A stretch of DNA of 64,000 nucleotides from Variovorax paradoxus (GTDB taxonomy: Bacteria > Pseudomonadota > Gammaproteobacteria > Burkholderiales > Burkholderiaceae_C): NCBI RefSeq assembly GCF_018614915.1, contig NZ_JAGGNU010000018.1, positions 1-64,000 on the forward strand, written 5' to 3'. The stretch's first letter is position 1; each line of letters starts with the position of its first letter. Below, piece after piece: positions 1 to 10,453 of this stretch. The notes below the pieces were generated by a model, which was not told the DNA's origin, did not search any database, and saw only the letters and a list, made by a program, of their open reading frames with translations. Made by a program: the position numbers and the translations under genes.

Positions 1-87
1 CGCCGTCTTGAGCGGAGCCTTCGATTATGACACGGGTTTCGAGCGTCGATCAACTGCCCGCCAACTTTTTGCGTGCGAGCCCGCTCC

Positions 88-945
88 CTACTGCCGCGCC
101 ATGCGAGTGTTGGCCGGCAGTGCCTGCGGCCAACTGGCGCGGAACGGGTTGATGTCGAGCCCCCCCCGCCGGGTGTAGCGCGCATAGACAGCCAGTTTCG
201 TCGGCCGGCAACGCCGCCAGATGTCCACGAACATGCGTTCCGCGCAGGGCTCGTGGAACTCGTTGTGATTGCGAAAGCTCACGATGTAGCCCAGCAGGCC
301 GGCCTGGTCGATCGGCGGGCCGCTGTAGCGGATCTGCACGCTGCCCCAGTCAGGCTGGCCGGTCACCAGGCAGTTGCTCTTCAGCAGCCGGCTGGTCAGC
401 GTCTCGGTCACGGGCACCTGGGTCGGGTCGCTCGCGAGCAGTTCGGGTGCCGGTTGGTAGTGCGTGCACTCGATGTCGAGCCGGTCGAGATCGAGGCCGT
501 CGAGTTCGTGGACCTGCTCGCGGTCGAACATGTCGGGGGCGACCAGCTTCACGCCGATACCCGCAGCGCGGTCGCTGCCGCGCCACAAGGCCTCGCTCAG
601 ATCCGCTCGCAGGCGTTCGCGCACGGCGTCCCCGTCGACGAACGCCGTGCTGTTGAAGCTGTTGAGGTAGAGCTTGAAGGACTTGCTCTCGACGATGTTG
701 GGCGTCTCGCACGGCACAGTGAAATGCGCAATGGCCAACTGGGGTTTGCCGCGAGGGTTGAGCCAGCTCAGTTCGAAAGCAGTCCAGAGATCGGCACCGA
801 AGAAAGGCAGCGCATCAGGCGCGATGCCCATGGCTTCGCGCTGCGTTGCACGCGAAATGGGGAACAGCAGGCCGGCGTCGTAGCGATCGGCATAAGCCGA
901 GGCGCGGCCCAGCTGGGATTGCTCGGGGGTGTTGTCGAGGCTCAT
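88..945 (-). CDS. queF: NADPH-dependent 7-cyano-7-deazaguanine reductase QueF
   Basis: QueF reduces preQ0 to preQ1 in queuosine biosynthesis, using NADPH, in the cytoplasm. The protein has 285 residues, the length of the long (E. coli-type, tandem T-fold) class. The QueF signature ESKSFKLY lies at residues 86-93. The nucleophilic Cys that forms the thioimide is Cys192 in [11 protein letters not shown], with the general-acid Asp at 199. The ATG at 945 overlaps the TGA of the upstream hydrolase gene as ATGA, which suggests translational coupling. It is the last gene of the minus-strand cluster; the 87 bases after it hold no gene I can support. Confidence 0.96.
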   Translation of the reverse strand: MSLDNTPEQSQLGRASAYADRYDAGLLFPISRATQREAMGIAPDALPFFGADLWTAFELSWLNPRGKPQLAIAHFTVPCETPNIVESKSFKLYLNSFNSTAFVDGDAVRERLRADLSEALWRGSDRAAGIGVKLVAPDMFDREQVHELDGLDLDRLDIECTHYQPAPELLASDPTQVPVTETLTSRLLKSNCLVTGQPDWGSVQIRYSGPPIDQAGLLGYIVSFRNHNEFHEPCAERMFVDIWRRCRPTKLAVYARYTRRGGLDINPFRASWPQALPANTRMARQ

Positions 946-1835
946 GCGCGTTTTTCGGCTGTCTGCAAGAAGGGAACGATGTGCTGAAGGAGGATGTCGA
1001 CCACCTGCGGCGGCAGGTCATGGCCCATGCCGGGTACCGGCACGAAGTACGCGCCGGGTATGCGCCGCGCGGTATCTTCACCACAAGCGATGGGAACCAG
1101 GGGGTCGGCATCGCCATGCAGGACGAGCGCGGGGCTGGCAATGCGCGCCAGCAGGGCTTCGCGGCCGCTGTCGGCGCCGATCGCCAGCATCTGCCGCACG
1201 ATGCCTGCCGGGCGGTAGGCGCGCCTCAGCCCGCGAGTGATTCGATCGCTCAGCACCTGCCCTTCCTGCGGGTACGCGGGGCTGCCGATCAGGCGAACGA
1301 ATCCGAGACTGTGCGCCACCAGCGCAGCCTCGGTCCGGCTGGCCGGACGCCGCATCAGCGCCGCCGCCACATCGGCCCGCGGGCCCGGCAGATTGCGAGC
1401 GCCACTCGAGCTCATGATGCTGACCAGACTGGTCATGCGCTCCGGCGCCGCTGCGGCCAGCCGCTGGGCAATCATCCCGCCCATCGACGCACCCACGACG
1501 TGGGCGCGCCGGACGCCCAACGCATCGAGCACGCCCAGCGCGTCGTCCGCCATGTCCTGCAAGGTATAGACGGAGTGCACGGGCAGGCCGATGCGCTGCC
1601 GCACGCTCTGCCAGATCAGGTTGCCGGTGCCGGCCTCGTCGAAGCCTTGGCTCAGGCCGATGTCGCGGTTGTCGTGGCGCACGACACGGAAGCCGGCGTC
1701 CACAAGCGTCTGCACGAAGGGCTCCGGCCAGGCAATGAGCTGCATGCCGAGGCCCATGATCAGAAGAATCACGGGGCGCCCCTCGCCGCCGCTGTCTTCG
1801 ACCTCGATCTGGATGCCGTTGGCTGTCAGTCTCAT
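942..1835 (-). CDS. alpha/beta hydrolase
   Basis: A cytoplasmic alpha/beta-hydrolase-fold protein of 297 residues with no signal peptide. The nucleophile elbow is GASMGG with Ser at residue 117. A likely acid Asp is in the HGDADPLVP segment and the catalytic His in GMGHDLP near the C-terminus. The HDNRDIGLS stretch near residue 55 is common in esterases of this superfamily. The open frame extends to 2054, but the extra N-terminal part is low-complexity and overlaps the next gene, so I chose the ATG at 1835. It ends in an ATGA overlap with queF. The substrate cannot be told from sequence. Confidence 0.85.
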   Translation of the reverse strand: MRLTANGIQIEVEDSGGEGRPVILLIMGLGMQLIAWPEPFVQTLVDAGFRVVRHDNRDIGLSQGFDEAGTGNLIWQSVRQRIGLPVHSVYTLQDMADDALGVLDALGVRRAHVVGASMGGMIAQRLAAAAPERMTSLVSIMSSSGARNLPGPRADVAAALMRRPASRTEAALVAHSLGFVRLIGSPAYPQEGQVLSDRITRGLRRAYRPAGIVRQMLAIGADSGREALLARIASPALVLHGDADPLVPIACGEDTARRIPGAYFVPVPGMGHDLPPQVVDILLQHIVPFLQTAEKRA

Positions 1836-1878
1836 AACGTCGTCGACAAGCTGCGGGGGCGCCGTGGGCCGAGGTGGC

Positions 1879-2724
1879 CTAGATGAATTCGCGCTCGCGC
1901 AGCCATTTGGTCGCAACCCACTTCTCGCCCGCGAGCACGGGGGCCCCGCCGTGCAGCGTGCGCGTTGCGGGATCGGGCCGCTCGTAGCTGAAGAAGACGC
2001 CGGTGCCGCGCTTGGGCGCGACCTCGAGCCCGACATCCGGAAAAGTGGTGGCACCGCCCAATTCAGGCTCCTGCAAGTACATCACGAGCGTCGCGACGCG
2101 CTGGCCACCACGCCGAAGAATGGTGGGCGTGCCGGGTTCCGCGGGATCGAAATAGTCATAGTGCGGCCGGTATTGCGCACCGGGGCTGTAGCGCAGGATC
2201 TGCAAGCCCTCGCCGAACTCGAGCGGCCACTGCAGCAGCGCCGCGATGCGCTGCTCGAGCCGCGCGACGAAGGCGTTCTCGCCGCGCTCGAAGAACATGC
2301 CGTCGCTGGTGCGGTCGACATTGAGGGCCTCGCCGCCGGTCTGCGTCTCGACGGTCAGGGAACGCGCGAGCCGCAGCCTTGCGGCCGCAATCAGGCCTTC
2401 GCATTCTTCGTCGGACACCAGGTCGCCGAACACCACGACGCGCGGATGACGCATGGTCTGGAGCACCTGGACGCGGCGATCGCCGGCATCGATGTACAAG
2501 GGCGAGCTCGACAGGTCCGGCCCAGGCATCGCGGTGGGCGGCGGAGCGACGGCCGCCGCGCCTGCGGCCTGCGCCTCGACCTCGGCCAGCGCGGCGTCGG
2601 CCACCTCGCCCTGCCAGCCGGCATCCCGCATCGAGGCCCGCAGGCTGGGCACCGAATGCCCGGCCGCCAGCTGCGCGACGACCCACTCGCGCAGTTCGGG
2701 ACTGATCGCTTGCCCGAAGCTCAT
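1879..2724 (-). CDS. prolyl 4-hydroxylase-like 2OG-Fe(II) oxygenase
   Basis: A 281-residue non-haem iron dioxygenase of the prolyl-4-hydroxylase alpha-subunit type, using 2-oxoglutarate and O2. The iron ligands are visible as His188 and Asp190 in RPHYDYFDP and His258 in RTLHGG. Lys268, ten residues on, fits the 2-oxoglutarate-binding position. Residues 1-65 form a separate, partly Ala/Pro-rich N-terminal region. The ATG at 2724 overlaps the TGA of yaaA as ATGA, which supports this start over the longer open frame. The target, a protein prolyl group or a small molecule, is unknown. Coupling to yaaA hints at a role under oxidative or iron stress; this is inference. Confidence 0.85.
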   Translation of the reverse strand: MSFGQAISPELREWVVAQLAAGHSVPSLRASMRDAGWQGEVADAALAEVEAQAAGAAAVAPPPTAMPGPDLSSSPLYIDAGDRRVQVLQTMRHPRVVVFGDLVSDEECEGLIAAARLRLARSLTVETQTGGEALNVDRTSDGMFFERGENAFVARLEQRIAALLQWPLEFGEGLQILRYSPGAQYRPHYDYFDPAEPGTPTILRRGGQRVATLVMYLQEPELGGATTFPDVGLEVAPKRGTGVFFSYERPDPATRTLHGGAPVLAGEKWVATKWLREREFI

Positions 2725-3506
2725 GCTGCTTTCCTCCTGAACACGAGCCGCTCGGGCAGGGATGCCTTCGCATCGAAGGCGTAGCCTTCGAGGTCGAACT
2801 TCTCCAGCACCCTGGGCGTGGCGGCCTTGTGCAGCACGGCCCAGCGCGCCATCAGGCCGCGGGCACGCTTGGCGAAAAAGCTGATGACCTTGTACTTGCC
2901 GTTCTTCCACTCCTCGAACACGCACTCGATCACGCGGGCCTTGAGCACCTTCCGGTCGACCGACCTGAAGTACTCCTGCGAGGCAAGGTTGATAACGACC
3001 GGCGTGCGGTCCGCCGCGAGGCGCTCGTTCAAGTGGTCGGCGATCCGCGAGCCCCAGAAGGCATAGAGATCCTTGCCGTGGCGATTGGCCAATTGCGTGC
3101 CCATTTCGAGCCGGTAGGGCTGCAGGCGGTCCAGCGGGCGCAGCACGCCGTAGAGGCCGCTCAGGATGCAGACGCGATCCTGCGCCCAGGCGAGCTGCGC
3201 CGCGCCGAGTGTTCTGGCATCGAGCCCGCCGTAGACGTCGCCGTTGAAGGCCAGCGCGGCCTGCTTCGCATTCTTCTCCGTGCCTTTGGAAGCCCAGGCG
3301 GCATAGCGCGCCACGTTGAGGGCCGACAGCTTGTCAGACAGGCGCATGAGTTCGGCGATCTGTTGCGGAGACTTCTGGCGCAGAAGCTTGATCAGTTCGG
3401 CCGCCGGGCCGCGCGGCCCTTCGAAATGGGGCTGCGTGGCAGGCAACGCCTCTGGAACGGGCGCGTCATAGTCGAGCGACTTGGCAGGGGAGATCAGAAA
3501 CAGCAT
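2721..3506 (-). CDS. yaaA: peroxide stress protein YaaA (DUF328)
   Basis: YaaA lowers free intracellular iron during hydrogen peroxide stress in E. coli and belongs to the DUF328 family. The protein has 261 residues, the usual length. It opens with MLFLISPAKSL and contains SGLYGVLRPLD and the Lys/Arg-rich KVISFFAKRARG near the C-terminal third, all typical of the family. It is probably the first gene of the minus-strand cluster, since a divergent gene starts 90 bp away, and it overlaps the oxygenase gene by ATGA. The longer upstream open frame is not supported, so the ATG at 3506 was used. Confidence 0.94.
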   Translation of the reverse strand: MLFLISPAKSLDYDAPVPEALPATQPHFEGPRGPAAELIKLLRQKSPQQIAELMRLSDKLSALNVARYAAWASKGTEKNAKQAALAFNGDVYGGLDARTLGAAQLAWAQDRVCILSGLYGVLRPLDRLQPYRLEMGTQLANRHGKDLYAFWGSRIADHLNERLAADRTPVVINLASQEYFRSVDRKVLKARVIECVFEEWKNGKYKVISFFAKRARGLMARWAVLHKAATPRVLEKFDLEGYAFDAKASLPERLVFRRKAA

Positions 3507-3596
3507 CACCGAATTATCCGCGGGCACCAGGCGAGGCGTTGAGAGGCGGTATAGAGTCCGGCCTGCGTTCGAACCCTCCCTCTCAAGGATATCTGC

Positions 3597-4574
3597 ATGA
3601 AGGTTGCCTCCATTCTGCGAAGCGGTGCTTTCGCTCTTGTCGCCGCCTGCGCCACGATCGCGCTGTGGACCCCTGGCTCTGCATCCGCCGCGGCGCCCTT
3701 TGCCAAGGAAGCCGCACCGGGCTTCTATCGGATCATGCTCGGCGACTTCGAGATCACCGCCTTGTCGGACGGCACGGTGGCACTGCCGGTCGACAAGCTG
3801 CTGACGCGCACCACGCCGGAGCAGGTGAAGAAGACGCTGGCCAAGTCCTATCTCCAGAGCCCGCTCGAAACCTCGGTGAACGGCTACCTGATCAACACCG
3901 GCGACAAGCTGGTGCTGGTCGACACCGGCGCCGCCGGCCTGTTCGGCCCGACCTTGGGCCGGCTCGTCGCCAATCTCAAAGCGGCCGGCTACCAGCCCGA
4001 GCAGGTGGACGAGATCTATATCACCCACATGCACCCCGACCACGTGGGCGGCCTGTTAGCAGGCGACAAGCCCGCCTTCCCGAATGCCACCGTGCGGGCC
4101 GACAAGCACGATGCCGATTTCTGGCTGAGCCAGGCCAACATGGACAAGGCGCCGGCAGATTCGAAAGGCTCCTTCCAGGGTGCAATGGCCGCGGTCAATC
4201 CCTATGTCGCCGCCGGCAAGTTCAAGCCCTTCGATGGCGACACCGATCTGGCGCCGGGCATCAAGGCCAAGGCGGCGCGCGGCCATACTCCGGGCCATAG
4301 CATCTTCATCGCCGAAAGCAAGGGCCAGAAGATGGTGCTCTGGGGCGACCTCATGCACGTGGCTGCCGTCCAGTTCGAGAACCCGTCGGTCACCATCCAG
4401 TTCGACACCGACTCCAGGCCCGCCGCCGCGCAGCGCAAAAAAGCGTATGCGGAAGCCGCCGCGCAGGGCTACCTGGTGGCGGGAGCGCATATCTCCTTCC
4501 CCGGCATCGGCCGCCTTCGCTCGCAAGGCGACGGCTATGTCTGGGTCCCGGTGAACTACGTACCCACGCGCTGA
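3597..4574 (+). CDS. exported metallo-beta-lactamase-fold hydrolase
   Basis: A 325-residue MBL-fold metallohydrolase with a cleavable signal peptide (hydrophobic stretch about residues 8-28, likely cut near SAS-AAAP at 28-33), so probably periplasmic. The dinuclear zinc site is complete: HxHxDH is THMHPDH with His144, His146, Asp148 and His149. The third ligand region is RGHTPGHS (His230, His234), the bridging Asp is Asp251 in WGDLMH, and a late His is in AHISFPG. The arrangement resembles lactonases of the AHL-quenching type, but the substrate is open. It is divergent from yaaA, and a hairpin before valS may end its transcript. Confidence 0.88.
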   Translation: MKVASILRSGAFALVAACATIALWTPGSASAAAPFAKEAAPGFYRIMLGDFEITALSDGTVALPVDKLLTRTTPEQVKKTLAKSYLQSPLETSVNGYLINTGDKLVLVDTGAAGLFGPTLGRLVANLKAAGYQPEQVDEIYITHMHPDHVGGLLAGDKPAFPNATVRADKHDADFWLSQANMDKAPADSKGSFQGAMAAVNPYVAAGKFKPFDGDTDLAPGIKAKAARGHTPGHSIFIAESKGQKMVLWGDLMHVAAVQFENPSVTIQFDTDSRPAAAQRKKAYAEAAAQGYLVAGAHISFPGIGRLRSQGDGYVWVPVNYVPTR

Positions 4575-4633
4575 ACACGACACGACACGAGCCGCAGTCG
4601 AATAAAATCCGTCGCTCGTCCAACCCCCACAAG

Positions 4634-4657
4634 CGGCATCCTGCGGGATGCCGTTTT
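4634..4657 (+). terminator. hairpin with short T run upstream of valS
   Basis: An 8-bp perfect stem (CGGCATCC / GGATGCCG) with a TGCG loop is followed by TTTTC. It lies between the MBL gene and valS, 16 bases before the valS ATG. It may be a weak terminator of the upstream gene or a leader structure of valS. The T run is short, so confidence is moderate. Confidence 0.45.
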
Positions 4658-4672
4658 CGTCTTTGCACCGCC

Positions 4673-7543
4673 ATGAGCGACACCTTGCCCCAACCCGGCC
4701 TCGAAAGCCTTTCCAAATCCTTCGAACCCGCCGCCCTCGAGGCGCACTGGGGTCCCGAGTGGGAGCGGCGCGGCTACGCGGTCGCAGGCTTCCGTGGCAC
4801 CGGGCAGCCGAAAGACGGTGCGCCCTCCTTCTCGATCCAGCTGCCGCCGCCGAACGTGACCGGCACGCTGCACATGGGCCATGCGTTCAATCAGACGATC
4901 ATGGACAGCCTCGCGCGCTACCACCGCATGCGGGGCGACAACACGCTATGGGTGCCCGGCACCGACCATGCGGGCATCGCGACCCAGATCGTGGTCGAGC
5001 GCCAGCTGCAGGAACAGAAGATCAGCCGCCACGACCTGGGCCGCAAGAACTTCGTCGTCCGCGTGTGGGAGTGGAAAGAGCAGTCGGGCAACACCATCAC
5101 CAACCAGATGCGCCGCATGGGCGACACGGTCGACTGGAGCCGCGAGTACTTCACGATGGACGAGAAGCTCTCGACGGTCGTCACGCAGACCTTCGTGCAG
5201 CTGTACGAAGAGGGCCTGATCTACCGCGGCAAGCGGCTGGTGAATTGGGATCCGGTGCTCAAGACCGCGGTGAGCGACCTGGAGGTCGAGAGCGAAGAGG
5301 AAGACGGCTTCCTCTGGCACATCGCCTACCCGCTCGAGGACGGTTCGGGCGCCCTCACGGTGGCGACCACCCGGCCCGAGACCATGCTCGGCGACGTCGC
5401 GCTGATGGTGCACCCCGAGGACGAGCGCTACAAGCCACTGATCGGCCGGCGGGTCAGGCTGCCGCTGGTGGACCGGCTGATCCCGGTGATCGCCGACGGC
5501 TACGTCGACCGCGAATTCGGCACCGGTGTGGTCAAGGTCACGCCCGCGCACGACCACAACGACTACGCCGTGGGACAGCGCCACGGCCTGCCGATCATCG
5601 GCGTGCTGACGCTGGACGCCACCATCAACGACAACGCGCCCGAAAAGTACCGCGGGCTCGACCGCTTCGTGGCACGCAAGGCAGTGGTGGCCGACCTCGA
5701 GGCGCTCGAATTACTGGTCGACACCAAGAAGCACAAGCTCATGGTGCCGCGCTGCGCACGCACGGGCGCAGTGGTCGAGCCGATGCTGACCGACCAATGG
5801 TTCGTCGCCATGACCAAGCCCGATGCCAGCGGCCAGTCGATCGCGCAGAAGGCCGTCGAGGCCGTGCGCTCGGGCGAAGTGAGCTTCGTGCCGGAGAACT
5901 GGGTCAACACTTACAACCACTGGATGGAGAACATCCAGGACTGGACCATCTCGCGGCAGCTCTGGTGGGGCCACCAAATCCCGGCCTGGTACGACGAGGA
6001 CGGCAAGGTCTACGTGGCACACGACGAGGCCGAAGCGCAAGCCAAGGCGCCCGGCAAGAAGCTCGTGCGCGACGAGGACGTGCTCGACACCTGGTACTCC
6101 TCGGCGCTGGTGCCCTTCTCCTCGCTCGGCTGGCCCGAGAAGACCCCGGACTACGACCTCTACCTGCCCTCGAGCGTGCTGGTCACGGGCTACGACATCA
6201 TCTTCTTCTGGGTCGCCCGGATGATCATGATGACCAAGCATTTCACCGGCCGGGTGCCCTTCCGGCACGTCTACATCCACGGCCTGGTGCGCGACTCGCA
6301 CGGCCACAAGATGAGCAAGTCCGAAGGCAACGTGCTCGACCCGGTCGACCTCATCGACGGCATCGGATTGCCCGAACTGCTCGACAAGCGCACGCAAGGC
6401 CTGCGCCGGCCCGAAACAGCGCCGGCCGTGCGCAAGAACACGCAGAAGGAGTTCCCGGAGGGCATTCCGGCCTTCGGCGCCGACGCGCTGCGCTTCACTT
6501 TTGCGTCCCTCGCCTCGCTGGGACGCAACATCAACTTCGACACCAAGCGCTGCGAGGGCTATCGCAACTTCTGCAACAAGCTCTGGAACGCGACGCGCTT
6601 CGTGCTGATGAACTGCGAAGGCCAGGACTGCGGCTTGCGCGAGCACACCAAGGAAGAATGCGCCGTCGGCGGGCCGGCGCACGGCTATCTCAAGTTCAGC
6701 CAGGCCGACCGCTGGATCAGCTCTCAGTTGCAGCGCGTCGAGGCCGAGGTGGCCAAGGGCTTCGAGGAATACCGCCTCGACAACGTCGCCAACGCGATCT
6801 ACCAGTTCGCGTGGGACGAGTTCTGCGACTGGTATCTCGAGATCGCCAAGGTACAGATCCAGCAGGGCGACGACGCGCAGAAGCGCGCCACGCGCCGTAC
6901 GCTGATCCGCACGCTCGAAGCGCTGTTGCGCCTGGCGCATCCTGTCATCCCCTTCATCACCGAAGCGCTGTGGCAGAAGGTGGCGCCGGTGGCCGGCCGC
7001 GCAGGCGAGTCGGTCATGATCGCGGCCTATCCGAAGAGCCAGCTCGAGAAGATCGACGAGGCGGCCGAGGCCCACGTCGCGCGGCTCAAGTCGCTGGTCG
7101 ACGCCTGCCGCACGCTGCGCGGCGAGATGAATGTCTCGCCCGCGACGCGCTTGCCGCTCTATGCCGTAGCCGACGACGCCGCGAGCAGCGCCTTCCTGCG
7201 CGATGCCGCGCCGGTGCTGCAGGCGCTGGCCAAGCTCAAGGAAGTGAAGGTCTTCGACGACGCCGCCGCCTGGGCTGCGGCCGCCGAAGCGGCGCCGGTG
7301 GCGGTGGTCGGCGATGTGCGCATCTGCCTGCACATGGAAATCGACAAGGCGGCGGAGAAAGCCCGCATCGGCAAGGAGCTCGCGCGCGTCGAAGGAGAGA
7401 TCGTCAAGGTCAACGGCAAACTCGGCAACGAAGCCTTCGTTGCCAAGGCGCCGCCCGCGGTGATCGAGCAGGAGCGCAAGCGGCTTGCAGACTTCAGCGC
7501 CACGCTCGAGCGCCTGCGCGACCAGCTTGTGCGCCTCGGCTGA
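4673..7543 (+). CDS. valS: valyl-tRNA synthetase
   Basis: Class I aminoacyl-tRNA synthetase that charges tRNA-Val and edits mischarged threonine. It has 956 residues, normal for the family. The HIGH motif reads HMGH near residue 67 and the KMSKS motif is KMSKSEGN at 546-550. The CP1 editing domain lies between them ([10 protein letters not shown] near 240). The anticodon-binding domain (FCDWYLE and following) and the C-terminal coiled-coil arm (about 890-956, with alternating Glu, Lys and Leu) are present. A hairpin sits just upstream of the ATG. No defect is seen. Confidence 0.98.
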   Translation: MSDTLPQPGLESLSKSFEPAALEAHWGPEWERRGYAVAGFRGTGQPKDGAPSFSIQLPPPNVTGTLHMGHAFNQTIMDSLARYHRMRGDNTLWVPGTDHAGIATQIVVERQLQEQKISRHDLGRKNFVVRVWEWKEQSGNTITNQMRRMGDTVDWSREYFTMDEKLSTVVTQTFVQLYEEGLIYRGKRLVNWDPVLKTAVSDLEVESEEEDGFLWHIAYPLEDGSGALTVATTRPETMLGDVALMVHPEDERYKPLIGRRVRLPLVDRLIPVIADGYVDREFGTGVVKVTPAHDHNDYAVGQRHGLPIIGVLTLDATINDNAPEKYRGLDRFVARKAVVADLEALELLVDTKKHKLMVPRCARTGAVVEPMLTDQWFVAMTKPDASGQSIAQKAVEAVRSGEVSFVPENWVNTYNHWMENIQDWTISRQLWWGHQIPAWYDEDGKVYVAHDEAEAQAKAPGKKLVRDEDVLDTWYSSALVPFSSLGWPEKTPDYDLYLPSSVLVTGYDIIFFWVARMIMMTKHFTGRVPFRHVYIHGLVRDSHGHKMSKSEGNVLDPVDLIDGIGLPELLDKRTQGLRRPETAPAVRKNTQKEFPEGIPAFGADALRFTFASLASLGRNINFDTKRCEGYRNFCNKLWNATRFVLMNCEGQDCGLREHTKEECAVGGPAHGYLKFSQADRWISSQLQRVEAEVAKGFEEYRLDNVANAIYQFAWDEFCDWYLEIAKVQIQQGDDAQKRATRRTLIRTLEALLRLAHPVIPFITEALWQKVAPVAGRAGESVMIAAYPKSQLEKIDEAAEAHVARLKSLVDACRTLRGEMNVSPATRLPLYAVADDAASSAFLRDAAPVLQALAKLKEVKVFDDAAAWAAAAEAAPVAVVGDVRICLHMEIDKAAEKARIGKELARVEGEIVKVNGKLGNEAFVAKAPPAVIEQERKRLADFSATLERLRDQLVRLG

Positions 7544-7638
7544 CAGACGTTCGATACCAGAGAGCTTTAGTATTCGGGTTCGGCGTTTTTCAAGCGCCGC
7601 CCTCTTCCGATCCATCTTCCCGATCAGACGCAAAGCCC

Positions 7639-8529
7639 ATGTCCACCACTCCAGCGCGCATTCGAAAGGCCGTGTTTCCTGTTGCAGGCTTCGGTACACG
7701 TTTTCTGCCGGCCACCAAGGCGCAGCCCAAGGAAATGCTGCCCGTCGTCGACAAGCCCCTGATCCAGTACGCGGTCGAGGAGGCCTATGCAGCCGGCATT
7801 CGCGACATGATCTTCGTCACCGGGCGCAACAAGCGCGCGATCGAAGACCATTACGACACCGCCTACGAACTCGAAAGCCAGCTCGAGGCCAGCAACAAGC
7901 TCGCACTGCTCGAGATCGCGCGCTCGGTGATGCCCGACGACATGACCTGCTCCTACGTGCGCCAGCCCCGCATGCTGGGCCTCGGACACGCCGTACTCTG
8001 CGCGGAGCACCTGGTCGGCGACGAACCTTTCGCCGTGCTGCTGGCCGACGACCTGATGGTCGGCCCCGAGGACGACGAACCCGTGCTGGCGCAGATGACG
8101 CGCGCCTTCGCCAGGCTCGGCGGATCGCTGCTGGCGGTGCAGGAAGTGCCGCTCGATCAGGTCAAGCGCTACGGCATTGTGGCTGGCGACGTGGTCGAAG
8201 AAGGCCTGGTCAAGGTCAATCGCATGGTCGAGAAGCCAAAGCCGGAAGACGCGCCCTCGCGCCTCGGCGTGGCGGGCCGCTACATCCTGACGCCGGGCGT
8301 GTTCGACGAGATCCGCAACCAGCCCAAGGGCGCTGGCGGCGAGATCCAGCTGACCGACGGCATCGCCGCGCTCATGAAGAAGGAATCGGTCTACGCCTAT
8401 TCCTACAAGGGTGTGCGCTACGACTGCGGCAGCAAAGAGGGCTTCCTGCAGGCCACGGTCGAGCTTGCACTCGCGCACCCGGAAGTCGGCGGCGAGTTCC
8501 GCAACTATCTCAAGAGCCTGGAGCTTTAG
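7639..8529 (+). CDS. galU: UTP-glucose-1-phosphate uridylyltransferase
   Basis: Makes UDP-glucose from UTP and glucose-1-phosphate for envelope polysaccharides and galactose metabolism. The protein has 296 residues with the nucleotide-binding signature [14 protein letters not shown] at the N-terminus, [10 protein letters not shown] after it, the LLADDLM metal site near residue 135, and GEIQLTDGI near 236. The ATG at 7639 begins [14 protein letters not shown], 95 bp after valS. Its 3' end overlaps the convergent SGNH hydrolase gene by 20 bp. Confidence 0.97.
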   Translation: MSTTPARIRKAVFPVAGFGTRFLPATKAQPKEMLPVVDKPLIQYAVEEAYAAGIRDMIFVTGRNKRAIEDHYDTAYELESQLEASNKLALLEIARSVMPDDMTCSYVRQPRMLGLGHAVLCAEHLVGDEPFAVLLADDLMVGPEDDEPVLAQMTRAFARLGGSLLAVQEVPLDQVKRYGIVAGDVVEEGLVKVNRMVEKPKPEDAPSRLGVAGRYILTPGVFDEIRNQPKGAGGEIQLTDGIAALMKKESVYAYSYKGVRYDCGSKEGFLQATVELALAHPEVGGEFRNYLKSLEL

Positions 8530-9625
8530 GCGGATTCTCCAGCACCAGCGGCTCGAGGAAGCGCACCAGTTCCTCGTCGCCGACCAGCGTCAGCGGCAGA
8601 CCGAATTCCTCGCGCAGACGCGCCACGAGGGCCTGCGCCCACAGGGCATTCCATGCCAGACCGGGATGATGGTCTGCCAGTACGGCGTTGCGGGGATCGT
8701 CGCCGATCGTGTTCGCCACGCGAAGCGTCGGACCGATCGCCACCGTCTTGTAGTCCGGCTTGCCATCGGCACTGCGCGATCCCCAGCGTGCCTGAAACCA
8801 CGCGAGATCATCGAAATAAGCCAGGCGCGGATCGCTTTCGGCCAGCCGACGGATGGCGGCATTGAAGCCGTCGAGCGCGGTCCTGATGTTTGTGGTCTCG
8901 GCTGCCGACTGCCAGCGATCGAAGTTGGCAGGATCGTCCGCTTCATTGCCGATGCCCACCAGCAGGATGCGCGTCGACGGGTGCGCGGCATGGATCAATG
9001 TGACCGCGGCGCCGATTTCGCCGGCGCAATAGGCGGTGGCGGCACGCAGCTCGGCCGCAGCCGGATCGCTGGCCTGGAGATCCAGCAGGCCGCCCCAGTC
9101 GTTGAGACCGATGCGGATCACCACCACGCCGCGCAGCCAGCGCGCGCCCTCTTCGTTCATCAGCTCGACCAGGCGGGGCGCCTGGCGAAAACGGCCACCC
9201 ATGAGGTTCTTGCAGGCCGCGCCGGAATTCGCGAAGTTGTAGAGGTAGTCTTCCTTTTTCGGCGCCCGGCCGGCACTCAGGCCCAGCCATTCGCGCGCCT
9301 GCGCCACGACACCGGGCCGGCCCCAGCGCACCCAGGGGCCGAGGTCAAGCTCCTGCCCGCGCAGGCGATCCAGCACCTCTGTCCATTGGAAGGTGCGTGA
9401 GCGCCACGCTCCGCCACGCTCGGTCGTAGCGGCGGGAAACCAGGCATGGTCCTGGTAGGAATGGCTGTTCGAGTCGCCCAGCACCGCGAGCGGAATCGCC
9501 CTGGAAGACGCGGGGCGGCGAAGGGTTTCGGGCGGCATGCCGTCGCTCCACAAGGTCAGTGTGAGCAGCATGGCCACAACGGCCAGTGCAAGAGCCCCGG
9601 CAGCAAGGCGCGCACTGCGCTTCAC
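8510..9625 (-). CDS. SGNH/GDSL-family hydrolase, membrane-anchored or exported
   Basis: A 371-residue protein with an N-terminal hydrophobic segment (residues 8-27) after KRSAR, so anchored in the inner membrane or exported. Block I of the SGNH/GDSL family is [11 protein letters not shown] with the catalytic Ser in GDS. An Asn-containing block follows in [10 protein letters not shown], then [11 protein letters not shown] pair for the dyad is likely in LADHHPG near the C-terminus. Acyl-ester or acetyl-polysaccharide cleavage is plausible but unproven. It is the last gene of the cysM cluster, 10 bp after the tusA-like gene, and overlaps the galU 3' end. Confidence 0.75.
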   Translation of the reverse strand: MKRSARLAAGALALAVVAMLLTLTLWSDGMPPETLRRPASSRAIPLAVLGDSNSHSYQDHAWFPAATTERGGAWRSRTFQWTEVLDRLRGQELDLGPWVRWGRPGVVAQAREWLGLSAGRAPKKEDYLYNFANSGAACKNLMGGRFRQAPRLVELMNEEGARWLRGVVVIRIGLNDWGGLLDLQASDPAAAELRAATAYCAGEIGAAVTLIHAAHPSTRILLVGIGNEADDPANFDRWQSAAETTNIRTALDGFNAAIRRLAESDPRLAYFDDLAWFQARWGSRSADGKPDYKTVAIGPTLRVANTIGDDPRNAVLADHHPGLAWNALWAQALVARLREEFGLPLTLVGDEELVRFLEPLVLENPPKAPGS

Positions 9626-9635
9626 GGCGGCACCG

Positions 9636-9863
9636 TCAGCGGCGGCGCAACACGTGGATGAAATCGGTGCCGACGGTCTGCTGTTCGACCAGGTCGTTGC
9701 CGGTCTGCCGTGCGAAAGCCTGGAAATCGCGCACCGAACCAGGGTCCGTGGACACCACTTTCAGCAGTTGGCCGCTCTGCATCTCATTGAGCGACTTCTT
9801 GGCCTTCAGGATGGGCAACGGACAGTTGAGTCCGCGAGTATCGATTTCTTTGTGGATGTCCAT
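9636..9863 (-). CDS. TusA/SirA-family sulfurtransferase
   Basis: A 75-residue TusA-like protein. The family signature CPLP with the persulfide-bearing Cys14 is intact (GLNCPLPILKAKK). TusA-type proteins relay sulfur from cysteine desulfurases to acceptors such as the tRNA thiolation machinery or molybdenum-cofactor synthesis. The gene sits downstream of cysM and the Nudix gene, 27 bp after the latter, which fits a sulfur-related context. Which paralogue role it has cannot be told, so no symbol is given. Confidence 0.88.
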   Translation of the reverse strand: MDIHKEIDTRGLNCPLPILKAKKSLNEMQSGQLLKVVSTDPGSVRDFQAFARQTGNDLVEQQTVGTDFIHVLRRR

Positions 9864-9890
9864 CGCGTTTTCCTTCTGCCGGCCTGGATT

Positions 9891-10448
9891 CTAGGAGGCC
9901 GTCGCCGCGTCGGGCGAAGGGTTCGCGGGACGCGGCCAGTCCATGAACTGCGGTTCGTGCCCGCGCGCGCGCAGCCAATCGGCCAGCGCATAGCCGGTGC
10001 CGGCCGGCCAGCACTTGAGCGCAGCGAGTTCGTAGAGCCGGTAATCGACCAGCTCTGGCGACAGGCGCACCTCGCCGTCGGCCACCGCGTGGTAGGCGAT
10101 GATCACCTGGTTCATGCGCTGGAAGTCGTACACGCCGACCAGGTTCAGCGCGCTGGCATCGAGGTTCGTCTCTTCCTTGATCTCGCGGGCGATGCCCTCC
10201 TGCGGCGTCTCGCCGGCCTCCATGAAGCCGGTGATCAGCGCGTACATCTTGTGCGGCCAGGCGGCATTGCGCGCCAGCAGTACCTCGCCTCGGTACTCGA
10301 TGATCGCGGCCAGTACCGGCGTCGGGTTGTTCCAGTGGGTCCAGCCACAAGACGGGCAGCGCAGCCGCGACTTCGGCCCGCCGTCTTCCGCCAGTTCGAT
10401 GCGGGCGAGCAGCGTCGCGCAGGCCGGACAGAACTTGTGTTCGGACAT
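9891..10448 (-). CDS. zinc-ribbon Nudix hydrolase
   Basis: A 185-residue protein with an N-terminal zinc ribbon (two CxxC pairs, CPAC at 7-10 and CPSC near 31-34) followed by a Nudix domain. The Nudix box GFMEAGETPQEGIAREIKEE is complete, with the RExxEE metal ligands. The layout recalls NudC-type NADH pyrophosphatases, but it is much shorter and the NudC specificity motif SQPWPF is not seen, so the substrate is left open. It starts 5 bp after the cysM stop and is surely co-transcribed with it. Confidence 0.88.
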   Translation of the reverse strand: MSEHKFCPACATLLARIELAEDGGPKSRLRCPSCGWTHWNNPTPVLAAIIEYRGEVLLARNAAWPHKMYALITGFMEAGETPQEGIAREIKEETNLDASALNLVGVYDFQRMNQVIIAYHAVADGEVRLSPELVDYRLYELAALKCWPAGTGYALADWLRARGHEPQFMDWPRPANPSPDAATAS

Positions 10449-10453
10449 CGCGT

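Noticed and set aside
73..987. Long plus-strand frame over queF
   Set aside because: It is the antisense shadow of queF; the minus-strand product has all QueF motifs.
4648..7638. Long plus-strand frame that runs into galU
   Set aside because: It overlaps valS in another frame, is Arg/Ala-rich and only becomes meaningful at the galU start, so it is not a fusion.
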